Source: Chlamydia trachomatis
GTDB taxonomy: Bacteria > Chlamydiota > Chlamydiia > Chlamydiales > 2-12-FULL-49-11
DNA: 64,000 bases
NCBI GenBank assembly: GCA_945862365.1
Contig: CAMAXK010000006.1
Coordinates: forward strand, 1 to 64,000
Direction of reading: 5' to 3'
This document shows, piece after piece, positions 51,003 through 60,989 of the stretch. Position numbers and translations under genes: made by a program. Below the pieces are notes generated by a model. It did not search any database. It saw only the letters and a list, made by a program, of their open reading frames with translations, and had not been told where the DNA came from. Positions within the stretch are counted from its first letter, which is position 1. Every line of letters starts with the position of its first letter.

Positions 51003-51021
51003 CGATTAGGTAAGCATTCAA

Positions 51022-51795
51022 CTATTCTTCAAGTATTGCTATGTAATTACTATATTGAAAATTTTCTAGAGACGGATTCCATTCTGTAATTTGTGTTTTA
51101 CCATTTGGAAGTAAACGATAGATTGCATAATGAAAAGATCTCAACATGTTATAAACATCTTCCAGTTTACATTTTGAATCTTCATAACACCCACCATATT
51201 CGAATTGAATGGCGGATATTGCACCTTTTTCAAGCATATTACTTGCTCCAACAAGGATACGATACTCCTCACCTTCAGTGTCTATTTTTATAAGATCAAT
51301 ATGTTCAATAGAATTCTCCTGACAAAAGTGATCAAGTGTTGAAATACTAACCTTTATTTCCGTTGGTACTTCCTTAAGAATATCTTTAAGGATTGGTCTA
51401 TCATACAATCCATCTAGTACAGAAAGGCTATAACTATAAAAGCTTATATCGTCATTTTGTTTATCCGACAGACCTAAGTTAAAGGCGGAAATATTAATAT
51501 TGTTAACGTGGTATGAGATAAATTTTTTAAACGTTGTTGGGTTTGGTTCAAATGCAAAAATTTTAATTGTGCTATTGATTTTGATCACCTCAGAACTCCA
51601 TTCTCCTATATTTGCTCCAATATCAAAGATAATTAAATCAGGTTTGTCTTTTACGAATTCATTAAGAAATAAGAACTCTCCGTTTGTTAACATATCACAA
51701 TTGTTGTAACCATCCCCTGCTGAAAATTTATTAGCAACTATGGATTGGAATGACATAGCATAAAATAGAGATAGCAGTATATATATATTTTTCAT
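51022..51795 (-). CDS. FkbM-family SAM methyltransferase with predicted signal peptide
   Basis: LIIFDIGANIGEWSSEVIKIN...IFAFEPNPTTFKKF...STLDHFCQENSIEHIDLIKIDTEGEEYRILVGA; N-term MKNIYILLSLFYAMSFQSIVA. Confidence 0.82.
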   Translation of the reverse strand: MKNIYILLSLFYAMSFQSIVANKFSAGDGYNNCDMLTNGEFLFLNEFVKDKPDLIIFDIGANIGEWSSEVIKINSTIKIFAFEPNPTTFKKFISYHVNNINISAFNLGLSDKQNDDISFYSYSLSVLDGLYDRPILKDILKEVPTEIKVSISTLDHFCQENSIEHIDLIKIDTEGEEYRILVGASNMLEKGAISAIQFEYGGCYEDSKCKLEDVYNMLRSFHYAIYRLLPNGKTQITEWNPSLENFQYSNYIAILEE

Positions 51796-51869
51796 TAAAA
51801 AAGACTCCTTAAAATTTTAAATTTTAACGAATCATATTTTTAACAAGGATAAAAGTAAATATAAAAAAG

Positions 51870-51944
51870 GGCGATAAACGAGGCTCGAACTCGCGACCTC
51901 CTGAACCACAATCAGGCGCTCTAACCAACTGAGCTACTATCGCC
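51870..51944 (-). tRNA. tRNA-His (anticodon GTG)
   Basis: Reverse complement GGCGATAGTAGCTCAGTTGGTTAGAGCGCCTGATTGTGGTTCAGGAGGTCGCGAGTTCGAGCCTCGTTTATCGCC folds as a cloverleaf. Anticodon GTG; extra G(-1) opposite C73. Confidence 0.95.
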
Positions 51945-51984
51945 GCATGAAAGGAAAAATCTTATCATTCAAAAGGGGATTATG

Positions 51985-53433
51985 TCAAGAGCAATCATCT
52001 AAAGAAATAAGATGATCCTCATGGGCCACTTTTTCTCTACTAAAACAGAGGAAAACAAGGGCGCAACCGCAAAAGGTTAGCAGTTGAGTATTAAGAGGGG
52101 GCAACTTTATCAGCAACGGTGAAAATCCTTTTCCGTAAATAAGAGACTCCAGAAACGGTTTTGAAAAAGTTTCATTAATTTTCCAAAAAAAGGCCGACCC
52201 AAAGATTGGGTGAAAGGCAAAAGCCAAAAGTAGAAAGATTAAGGTTGGGATCATAGAAAGAGGAAAAAATCCATTATAAAAAAGGCCCCAGAGGGGGAAA
52301 AAGGTGAATTGATGGATCAAAATGGGTAAAAGAACGATTTGAATAAGGAGAGAAAGAAGAAAGCTACTTAAAAAAAAGCGTAATGGATAGTAGGCGCATT
52401 TATGCATAAAGGGCATCATCATCAACACCTTTTTATCCCTTTTTTTACAAAAATAATTAGTTGATTCAGAGATGAATGAGTGAAGGGTTAAAATTGCAAA
52501 GGTGGCAAGATAACTTAAGGAAAAGGCAAGTTCAAAAACCGAATAGGGATCAATAAGGATAGAGATAATTCCTGCCACACCAAGGGCGTTTAAAGGGATG
52601 GGAACTTTTGATAAAAGTAGAGTGACAAGGAAAATGGATATGGAAATCCATGCACGAGAAATAGAGGCACCTTGACCAAGGAATAAAAAATAGAGCCATG
52701 CAAAAAAAAGAAGGAAAATCATTGCATATTTTTTTGGGAAAATAAGTGTAAGTGGAACTGAGAGGATAAAAATAATCCATGAAAAATGAAATCCTGAGAT
52801 GGCAAGGGTATGAAGCATTCCTGTTATAAGGAAACTTTGCTTTAAGCAAGGATCGTCTATAAAACCTGTAACAAGAGCTGAAAAGTAAGCGCGAACATCT
52901 TCATCTTTTGTGTGAGAATTAATGATTTTTCGAGCAGCTTGTTTAAGAAAATAGCGATTTTCAGTAAATGATAGGGTTTTTTCTACTTTTTCCCACGAAT
53001 TCGGAGTAAGGCTATAACCACCTGTGGTTTTTTTGAGTCTTCCTTTGATAATGTAGTGACAGTTCATCACCGGCCGATTGTATTTTGACAGAGGGATAAT
53101 CACCGAAAGTTTCCTATATTCACCCCCATCTTCTGTTTTAAGATAGGGGATCTTTGCGATCATAAACATCCTATTATTTGATTCCTTGATTTCAACTGGT
53201 TTTACGTAGGCTGCAACCCAGGAGGTTTCAAGAGCTTTGTCCCTATCAGTTTTAAATAAGATAGCGGTAGATAGGGCTAAAACAAGATAACCGATTTTAA
53301 AGCTGCGTCTTTGATGGGTAAATGCAAACAGAAGTGGCGCGTAAAGACTTTTAGAAAGAAGGGCCCCAGAGATTAAGGAGGCAAGGATAAATAATGCAGG
53401 AAATCTTTCCCAGGAAAAATAAAACCGTTTCAT
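51985..53433 (-). CDS. comEC: ComEC/Rec2-family competence membrane protein
   Basis: LITGMLHTLAISGFHFSWIIFIL...GQGASISRAWISISIFLV. Confidence 0.85.
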   Translation of the reverse strand: MKRFYFSWERFPALFILASLISGALLSKSLYAPLLFAFTHQRRSFKIGYLVLALSTAILFKTDRDKALETSWVAAYVKPVEIKESNNRMFMIAKIPYLKTEDGGEYRKLSVIIPLSKYNRPVMNCHYIIKGRLKKTTGGYSLTPNSWEKVEKTLSFTENRYFLKQAARKIINSHTKDEDVRAYFSALVTGFIDDPCLKQSFLITGMLHTLAISGFHFSWIIFILSVPLTLIFPKKYAMIFLLFFAWLYFLFLGQGASISRAWISISIFLVTLLLSKVPIPLNALGVAGIISILIDPYSVFELAFSLSYLATFAILTLHSFISESTNYFCKKRDKKVLMMMPFMHKCAYYPLRFFLSSFLLSLLIQIVLLPILIHQFTFFPLWGLFYNGFFPLSMIPTLIFLLLAFAFHPIFGSAFFWKINETFSKPFLESLIYGKGFSPLLIKLPPLNTQLLTFCGCALVFLCFSREKVAHEDHLISLDDCS

Positions 53434-53507
53434 GGCAAAAGAGTTTAGATAAAGAATTTCTTATTAGCTACTTTTTTTTCTTGGCAAAATCGATATATAA
53501 AATTCTA

Positions 53508-53537
53508 TTGACATTTATTAATTTTGAATTACATATT
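53508..53537 (+). promoter_or_regulatory. Sigma-70-like promoter for RHS gene 53569
   Basis: TTGACA at 53508-53513, then TACATA/CATATT 16-18 bp downstream, in the intergenic region. Confidence 0.4.
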
Positions 53538-53568
53538 ACTACTTAAAGTTTAAGGTAATAGGAAATCT

Positions 53569-56500
53569 ATGAGAAGATTTTTGTCAGCAATTTTCCTTAT
53601 TTGTGTTCATCTTTTTTCTTCAGAAGTTGTCAATCATGTAAATGTAATTACAGGAAAATTGCAGCTTTGTTTTGAAGACAATCAGATTAATGGTGGAATC
53701 CCTCTTTCGGTCTATCGAAGTTACAATTCAGGTCATCAAACCAAAGCCTCTCATGCAAAGTGGAATTTTACTGAAGGGTGGAGTTTTTTTTCTCATGCGC
53801 AGCTATATTTGGATGATGATTTTAATAGTGCTCATATAATTGAATCAAATGGTGGGTTAATAAGCTATATGGCTGAAAAATCAACAAAGACGATCATTTA
53901 TATGAAACCTGATATTTCAAACGATCGAAAATCACTTGCGATGAACTATCGAGAAAATCCCCTTAATAATCGGTTAGAAATTCATTCAAAATCGGGTATG
54001 GCTTATCTATACTTAGCAGATGGTGGAGTTCGAATCTATAAAAAAAGTAAAAAGGTAAAAAGAGGGATCGGCCGGCTTTTTAAGCTTTATAAGGGTATTG
54101 GTTCAGAATATCTTTTATCTGAAGAGACAACTTCATCTGGTCATAAAATTACATTTACGTATAGTGAAGATGGGAAAAAGGCAACTGTTTCTAATGGATT
54201 TTCCAGCGTTACCCTTCAACAAAAAAATGACTATCCGATGTTTCAAATTATTGCTTCCTGTTGTGATGGAAAAAAAATTCATTACTCAGGAAAGGCTATG
54301 AATAAGCGCTGTCATTTAATTTCCATGAGAAAAGAGGGGATGGCTCAAACATGCTTTTCTTATGTAGAGGATGAATATTCAAATAAATTGTGGGTAGAAA
54401 ATATTTCCATCTCTGATCAAGAGGTCTTAAACGTTACCTATGTATTCCCAGAGGTAAAAAATAGTCGAGGGTTAATTTCAAGAGGTCAATCTGTTCGGTT
54501 TAATGATCAAACTGTCTATAAGGTGCAGTCTATTTCTAAAAATGGAGAGAAGTTATGTGACTTTTTCTATGTGAACAAAGTTACTACAGTTCGAGATTGT
54601 CACGGTATTGATACAAAGTATCATTTTAGTGGAGGGGCTCTTGAAAAAATTCAATATCCAGATGGCTCTATTGAAGAATTCTTCTGGCAAGATGGAAATC
54701 TAATAAAAAAAACCTATTGCGATAAAGAAGGGACCCTCCTTTTTTCAAAAACCTTTGCCTATGATAAGTTTAAAAACGTCATTTGCGAGACAATCACTGG
54801 TGATCAAAGCTACTCAAAATGGTACACTTATAATAGTGCGCATTTATGTATAGAGGAAAGGGAAGAAAGTGGCCTCACTTTTCAATATGAATATCTAAAA
54901 AATACCGATTTAATCACTTGTAAAAGAACATTAAACGTTGATTCTTTATTATTAGAGGAGCGTACCCTCTATGATGAAAACCACCTTGTAAAAGAAAAAA
55001 TTTCTTCCGATGGTTTTTTGGATACTAAAACTGTTTATACAACAGATCCTAATACAGGACTTGTTACCAAAATAGATAACGGACAAGACACCATTTTTTA
55101 TGAATATAATGATGCTCGTCAATTGGTCAAAGAAAGTACAACCAATAGAGAAACCACTACCACCTATGATGGTTTAGGAAGAATTCTTTCTAAAACTCAT
55201 CCTCTTGGGGGAAAGGAAGAATATGTTTATGATGAGTGGGGAAATCCAATACAAATAAAAATGATTGGATCGCCAAAAAAAACAATTACCTATGATAAAT
55301 GTCACAGACCCATTTCTTGTGAAGTGGACGGAAGGGTTAGCTATAGTAAATATGATCTGAAAGGAAATTTAATAGAGGAGGTGGATTATAAAGGCGCCTC
55401 TACTAAATATGTTTATGATTGTTTTGGAAGGTGCATCAAAAAATCACTTCCACTAGAGATTGAGACGTTATATGAATATGATGGGTTTGGCAATGTAGTA
55501 AAAGAAACTTCACCTAACGGACATATTACAAAAACTTCCTATAATATATTTCACAAGCCTACGTATATTCTTTTTGCCGATGGCTCGGAAGTTTTTCATC
55601 GCTATAGCGCAAATGGAAATTTAATAGAGACGACTCTTCAAGATGGTTCGAAGATCACATACGCCTATGATCTACTCAAAAGGCTTATTTCGAAAAAGGA
55701 AGAGGATTTAGAGGAAGTATATGAATATCAAGGAGTGCTATTAAAGAAAGTGATTAGCTCTAATGGGCTTATCACTAATTATGAACATGATTCATTTGGT
55801 AGAAAAATTTCTGAGGATGTGGGTGGAAGGAAGAAAGAGTTTTTTTATGACGAGATGAACCTTATCTATAAAACTCAGCAAGAAGATGTCACTACCATCG
55901 AGTTGCACGATATCGAAGTGCGCGTGATTACAACGCATACAAATGATAAGGGGATCATTCATTATAAATACAATAATGAGGGGAAAAAATCCAAATCTAC
56001 TAAAATCACCTCGTGCGGAAAAGCAGAAGATCGATTTGCCTATGATTTTGAAGGGCGCTTGATTTCTCATATTGATCCTTTAGATCAAAAGACTCTATTT
56101 CTTTATGAAGATTATACTCGTACTGAAGTTGACCCCTTAGGACATCAAACAGTAGAATATTTTGATCCACTTTCAAGGGTCATTGAAACACAAAAGCTGG
56201 ATGAATCAGGTAATCTTCTTTTTTCAGAAACCTTTAGCTATGATAAGGAGGGAAATCTTGCTAGACGATTTACTAATGAACATAATATCGATGTCACTTA
56301 CCGCTATGACTGCATGAATCGTCTTATAGAAGAAGTTGAATCGGGGAAGAAAACCACCTATTATAAGTATGATTGTAAAGGACGTCTTGTACAAAAGACT
56401 CTGCCAAATGGGGTGGAAATTTCTACTTGGTATAACGGCCTTGATCAAATCACAGGGGTGAAAAGCTCCGATGGTACGATCCATTATGAATATATTTATG

Positions 56501-58584
56501 ATGGTAGGGATCTTATAGAAGTGATCGATCATATTCTAAATGCTTCATTAAATCGCTCTTATACAATATTTGGAGAAGTGGCTGAGGAGACAAATTTTTT
56601 AGGATTTAAGACATTTTGGAACTATGATCGGTTAGGTAGAGTAAAGCAGATGATATTACCAGATAATAGCCTTATTGAATATGAATATGATGAAAGCTAT
56701 ATGACCTCAGTGTCTTATTATTCATCTGATCGATCTACTCAATTTTCCCATAGTTATACAGAATTTGATCCAAACGGCCATGTGGAGACAGAGCAACTTC
56801 CCTTTCATTTAGGTGCGGTAAAAAGCTGTCGAGATATTTTAGAAAGACCTTATAAGATGAGCTCCCCTTTTCATCATATTGAACTCACCTTTGGACCTAC
56901 TAGCCTTGTGACAAATAAAATAGACTCACTAACGGGGGATAGAGATTATCTTTATGATCCTTTGGATCAACTCATCAAAGAAGGGGAAAAGAGCTATAGC
57001 TTTGACTCGTTAGGCAATCCAACTGATTGCAAAATTAATGATCTGAACCAAATTGTTTCAAGTGTCAACGAAGACTTTAATTATGATGCAAACGGCAATT
57101 TAACCCAAAGAAATGAAACAAGCTATACTTTTGATGCTTTTGGTCGCTTAAAAACCATTGTCACCCCTGAAAAAACGGTTTGCTATACCTACGATCCATT
57201 TTCAAGAATTTTTTCAAAGCAAACAAACGATGAGGAGCTGATCTTCCTGTACGATAATGATTTTGAAATTGGTAGAATGGATAGTGCTGGAAAGATTTTT
57301 GAATTAAAAGTGCTCGGTCTTGGGGTAAAAGCAGATGCGGGAGCATCCGTTGCACTTTATCTTCAAGGAAAATGGTATGTGCCGCTTCATGATGTGCAAG
57401 GAAATATCATCGCTCTTGTAGATGAAAGGGGTGTTTTACAGGAGAAATATCCTTGTAATGCTTTTGGAGAAGAAGAGTCGGGAACGTTTATCAACCCATG
57501 GAGATTTGCTTCCAAGCGGATGGATGAAGGACTTTTGATCTTTCGTTATCGCTTTTACGATCCGGCACTAAAACGATGGATTACCCCTGACCCGCTGGGG
57601 TTTGTCGACGGTAGAAATCTCTATCGTTACGTCTTAAATAGCCCACTTAATCGGCTAGATCAGTTTGGTTTGGAGGTTGAATGGATTTTTTCCACCTCGT
57701 ATCAAGGGATGAGATATAATCAATTTAACTCTGATAATATCTGCTTTAATTTTCATAGTAATTTTCCAACAAATATAAGTGGTTACAATGCCCCAGTGGT
57801 GTTTGCTGGACCTGCTACTTTTTCAGGGATTAACGTGGATATGATGCTGATTTGCTCAAGACCAAATTATATTCAGTTAACCGCAAATGAAATTGAAAAC
57901 CGTGAGTTTAACCTCTTTCCTAAACTTTCCAGTATCATGAGTGCAAGAGATGATCAAATTGGATTGTTGATTTATATGAACGGAATTAATACAACAAAAG
58001 AACAATTCTATTCTACGATGCGGTCGCTAGCAGGTATTGCTCCCCAAGGGTTTCCTATACTTGGTATTTACAACCCTACCAAAGGGGTATTAAGCGATGC
58101 AAGAAGGGTTTTTAACGAAAGAAATGATTGTAAAACTTCGAATGTGTCTACGTTTACTACCATCTTTACAGAGTTACTCGACTTCATTGAAAAAGAAAAC
58201 ATAGGATCCAAAGGAATGCTTATGCCCTACAGCGGATCTGGAGCAACCTTTTGCTCTACCTACAATAATATGAGTCCGGAAGATCAAGGTAGAATGAGAA
58301 AGCATTTTATCTTAAAAACAGTAGCTTCGGCAAAACCCATGTCCAAAGATTTTGGACCTGAAACAGATAACGTCTATTCTAAGGGAGATTACACTACGGG
58401 GTGGTTTTCAAATGAAACAAATGGGAATGCGGTAAGAATGATCGATGTAAAAATTAGAAAAAATGAATTATACTATATATTCAAAGAACATGCTATTTTA
58501 GGCCCAACGTATTTAAATGATATTAAAGAAATGTTTGATGATTTACATGATAAAGGAAGGTTACATGTGGGTGAAAATAGGTAG
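53569..58584 (+). CDS. Large secreted RHS/YD-repeat protein, second paralog, with diverged C-terminal hydrolase-like domain
   Basis: Signal peptide; NHVNVITGKLQLCFEDNQINGGIPLSVYRSYNS; core YDPALKRWITPDPLGFVDGRNLYRYVLNSPLNRLDQFGLEVE. C-terminal IGLLIYMNGINTT...MPYSGSGATFCSTY. Confidence 0.9.
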   Translation: MRRFLSAIFLICVHLFSSEVVNHVNVITGKLQLCFEDNQINGGIPLSVYRSYNSGHQTKASHAKWNFTEGWSFFSHAQLYLDDDFNSAHIIESNGGLISYMAEKSTKTIIYMKPDISNDRKSLAMNYRENPLNNRLEIHSKSGMAYLYLADGGVRIYKKSKKVKRGIGRLFKLYKGIGSEYLLSEETTSSGHKITFTYSEDGKKATVSNGFSSVTLQQKNDYPMFQIIASCCDGKKIHYSGKAMNKRCHLISMRKEGMAQTCFSYVEDEYSNKLWVENISISDQEVLNVTYVFPEVKNSRGLISRGQSVRFNDQTVYKVQSISKNGEKLCDFFYVNKVTTVRDCHGIDTKYHFSGGALEKIQYPDGSIEEFFWQDGNLIKKTYCDKEGTLLFSKTFAYDKFKNVICETITGDQSYSKWYTYNSAHLCIEEREESGLTFQYEYLKNTDLITCKRTLNVDSLLLEERTLYDENHLVKEKISSDGFLDTKTVYTTDPNTGLVTKIDNGQDTIFYEYNDARQLVKESTTNRETTTTYDGLGRILSKTHPLGGKEEYVYDEWGNPIQIKMIGSPKKTITYDKCHRPISCEVDGRVSYSKYDLKGNLIEEVDYKGASTKYVYDCFGRCIKKSLPLEIETLYEYDGFGNVVKETSPNGHITKTSYNIFHKPTYILFADGSEVFHRYSANGNLIETTLQDGSKITYAYDLLKRLISKKEEDLEEVYEYQGVLLKKVISSNGLITNYEHDSFGRKISEDVGGRKKEFFYDEMNLIYKTQQEDVTTIELHDIEVRVITTHTNDKGIIHYKYNNEGKKSKSTKITSCGKAEDRFAYDFEGRLISHIDPLDQKTLFLYEDYTRTEVDPLGHQTVEYFDPLSRVIETQKLDESGNLLFSETFSYDKEGNLARRFTNEHNIDVTYRYDCMNRLIEEVESGKKTTYYKYDCKGRLVQKTLPNGVEISTWYNGLDQITGVKSSDGTIHYEYIYDGRDLIEVIDHILNASLNRSYTIFGEVAEETNFLGFKTFWNYDRLGRVKQMILPDNSLIEYEYDESYMTSVSYYSSDRSTQFSHSYTEFDPNGHVETEQLPFHLGAVKSCRDILERPYKMSSPFHHIELTFGPTSLVTNKIDSLTGDRDYLYDPLDQLIKEGEKSYSFDSLGNPTDCKINDLNQIVSSVNEDFNYDANGNLTQRNETSYTFDAFGRLKTIVTPEKTVCYTYDPFSRIFSKQTNDEELIFLYDNDFEIGRMDSAGKIFELKVLGLGVKADAGASVALYLQGKWYVPLHDVQGNIIALVDERGVLQEKYPCNAFGEEESGTFINPWRFASKRMDEGLLIFRYRFYDPALKRWITPDPLGFVDGRNLYRYVLNSPLNRLDQFGLEVEWIFSTSYQGMRYNQFNSDNICFNFHSNFPTNISGYNAPVVFAGPATFSGINVDMMLICSRPNYIQLTANEIENREFNLFPKLSSIMSARDDQIGLLIYMNGINTTKEQFYSTMRSLAGIAPQGFPILGIYNPTKGVLSDARRVFNERNDCKTSNVSTFTTIFTELLDFIEKENIGSKGMLMPYSGSGATFCSTYNNMSPEDQGRMRKHFILKTVASAKPMSKDFGPETDNVYSKGDYTTGWFSNETNGNAVRMIDVKIRKNELYYIFKEHAILGPTYLNDIKEMFDDLHDKGRLHVGENR

Positions 58585-59686
58585 GTTGCTTCTATTTAGC
58601 TGCTTTATATTTGGAGAGGAAAAAGGGATCGATAGTCCAAAAATCATTACCCCAGAGTGGGAAGAGCGAGTGTTTGGAGTGAAGCAAGGAATACAAAGTG
58701 TAACAGGCTCTTTACATGAAATGATCGATGGGTTAATTTCCGAGCATTTTGGAGCAGATTTTTTTGCAAGGGTAGAGGATGCTGTTCAAAAGCAACCTAC
58801 TGGAGAAGGGGTGTATACTGAGTATTGGCCTAATGGAATAAAGCGAGCACACATCCCTTTTAAAAATGGTAAAGCTCATGGTCATGTTCATGGCTATCAT
58901 GATAATGGAAGAGATGCGTTTAAAGGTTTTTTTAATGAAGGCGTAAAACAAGGGGTGCATATTACATTTTTCTGGACAAAAGTTGGCGAAATTACAAAAG
59001 AAGCGCATGTTCTTTGGTTTAATGAAAAAGGGGAGTTTGATAGAAACCAATATACTCATCGTAAAACGGGGGGAATATTCCTTGCTACTGTATATAAAAA
59101 TGGAAAGCTTAATGGCCCATTAGAATCTTGGCCTGTCAAGGGTAAGCAACTTCTTAATGCAGACTATAAAGATGGGGTTCTCCAAAAAGACCCACCACCT
59201 CCTCCAGCTAAAAGGGTAAGACTTGGAGAGTCTGTTCTTGTAAAATCTCTAAATGAAATTTGCACAAATTGTGCAAAATGGGCTTACGAAAAATATAAAT
59301 TACAACTCTATAATGTAGAGGCATCGAAAATAGATGATGTAGAAGAGGTTGGGATTGAATTTGTATTTGTAGGGAAGGTAACTATCGATCAAGCTCGAGA
59401 AATGTTTATCGAATGTAATGAAAAACTCACTCAAATGGTCAATGAACATGAAAAAATCCGCCCCTATCTACGCGACTTTCCATTTTCTAGAAAACGAGTT
59501 GAAGTATATATCGGGTTTTGTAATAAATATAGGATAGATAATGCTGATGGAAGCATATCACGAATATTGCTTGGAATAGATGATAAAATTTTTTATAGAG
59601 CTAAAAAATCCCCTACTTCATCAAGTGAGGTTATTATAAAGGAACCATACGAGGAAGCGTTAAAGATTGTGAGATCGAAAAAATAG
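58565..59686 (+). CDS. Exported MORN/YwqK-like protein, partner 1 of RHS 53569
   Basis: ATG at 58565 overlaps the RHS stop by 20 nt. MWVKIGRLLLFSCFIFGEE leader; YWPNGIKRAHIPFKNGKAHGHVHGYHDNGRDAFKGFFNEGVKQG. Confidence 0.8.
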   Translation: MWVKIGRLLLFSCFIFGEEKGIDSPKIITPEWEERVFGVKQGIQSVTGSLHEMIDGLISEHFGADFFARVEDAVQKQPTGEGVYTEYWPNGIKRAHIPFKNGKAHGHVHGYHDNGRDAFKGFFNEGVKQGVHITFFWTKVGEITKEAHVLWFNEKGEFDRNQYTHRKTGGIFLATVYKNGKLNGPLESWPVKGKQLLNADYKDGVLQKDPPPPPAKRVRLGESVLVKSLNEICTNCAKWAYEKYKLQLYNVEASKIDDVEEVGIEFVFVGKVTIDQAREMFIECNEKLTQMVNEHEKIRPYLRDFPFSRKRVEVYIGFCNKYRIDNADGSISRILLGIDDKIFYRAKKSPTSSSEVIIKEPYEEALKIVRSKK

Positions 59687-59693
59687 GTATTCT

Positions 59694-60827
59694 ATGCTGA
59701 CTCAGATAACCAGGTTGCTTTTATTTAGCTGCTTTATTTTTGGGGAGGAAAAAGTGATCGATAGTCCAAAAATCATTACCCCAGAATGGGAAGAACAGGT
59801 GTTTGGAGTAAAACAAGGGGTACAGAATTTAACAGGCTCTTTGCATGAAATGATCGATGGGTTAATTTCCGAGCATTTTGGAGCAGATTTTTTTGCAAGG
59901 GTAGAAGATGCTGTTCAAAAGCAACCTACAGGAGAAGGGGTGTATACTGAGTATTGGCCTAATGGAATAAAGCGAGCACACATCCCTTTTAAAAATGGTA
60001 AAGCCCATGGTCATGTTCATGGCTTCCATGATAATGGAAGAGATGCATTTAAGGGGTTTTTTAATGAGGGTGTAAAACAAGGGATACATATTACATTTTT
60101 TTGGACAAAGGTTGGCGAAATTACAAAAGAAGCGCATGTTCTTTGGTTTAATGAAAAGGGGGAATTTGATAGAAAGCAATATACTTATCATACAACTGGT
60201 GGATTATTCCTTGCTACTGTATATAAAAATGGGAAGCTTAATGGTGCATTAGAATCTTGGACTGTCGAGCGTAAGCAACTTCTTCATGCAGACTATAAAG
60301 ATGGGGTTCTCCAAAAAGACCCACCACCTCCTCCAGCTAAAAGGGTAAGACTTGGAGAGTCTGTTCTTGTACAATCTCTAAATGAAATTTATAAAAATTG
60401 TTCAAAATGGGCTCATGCAAAATATAAATTACAACCCTACAATGTAGGGTCATCGATGGTAGATGATGTCGAAAGAGTTAAGATCGGATTTACTTTTGTA
60501 GGGAAGGTAACTATCGATCAGGCTCGAGAGATGTTTATCGAATGTAATGAAAAATTCGTTCAAATGGTCAATGAACATGAAAAAATACGTCCGTATTTGC
60601 GTGATTATCCATTTTCGAGAGCAAGAGCAAAAGTTAATATCTATTTCTCCGATAAGTATGGTAAAAATATTACAGATGGAAGTACAGCAAGTATCTTACT
60701 TGGAAAAGACGACATTATTTTTTATGACTCACATGCGCCAAATGCTAACCAGTATTCAGATTTATATCAGGAGCCTTACGAAGAAGCTTTAAAGATTGTG
60801 AGATCGAAAAAATGCGTATCCAACTAA
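59694..60827 (+). CDS. Exported MORN/YwqK-like protein, partner 2 (tandem paralog)
   Basis: Near-identical to 58565..59686 except for short divergent segments. Confidence 0.8.
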   Translation: MLTQITRLLLFSCFIFGEEKVIDSPKIITPEWEEQVFGVKQGVQNLTGSLHEMIDGLISEHFGADFFARVEDAVQKQPTGEGVYTEYWPNGIKRAHIPFKNGKAHGHVHGFHDNGRDAFKGFFNEGVKQGIHITFFWTKVGEITKEAHVLWFNEKGEFDRKQYTYHTTGGLFLATVYKNGKLNGALESWTVERKQLLHADYKDGVLQKDPPPPPAKRVRLGESVLVQSLNEIYKNCSKWAHAKYKLQPYNVGSSMVDDVERVKIGFTFVGKVTIDQAREMFIECNEKFVQMVNEHEKIRPYLRDYPFSRARAKVNIYFSDKYGKNITDGSTASILLGKDDIIFYDSHAPNANQYSDLYQEPYEEALKIVRSKKCVSN

Positions 60828-60867
60828 GTTATTCATTTTACACAAGGTAAATTTAAAAAATATATTC

Positions 60868-60915
60868 ACACCTGATCTCTGAGTTCTTTAGTGAGCTCAA
60901 AGACCGGGTGGTCTA
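60868..60915. repeat. Degraded right arm of the MITE-like repeat
   Basis: cacctgatctctgagttctttagtgagctcaaagaccgggtggtctaatatctg resembles ctgtgatctctagtgagcaaagcgagcgggtggttaaaatactg. Confidence 0.45.
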
Positions 60916-60989
60916 ATATCTGTAGATATCGGTTTGAGTTAATCAAAGTGAATTTCGAAAGAAGTTTATTGCTTAAGATAAATTATTAA

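Noticed and set aside
58733-60191. Minus-strand ORFs 58733..59059 and 59862..60191 with mutual similarity
   Set aside because: Antisense to near-identical tandem paralogs; conservation is explained by the plus-strand genes.
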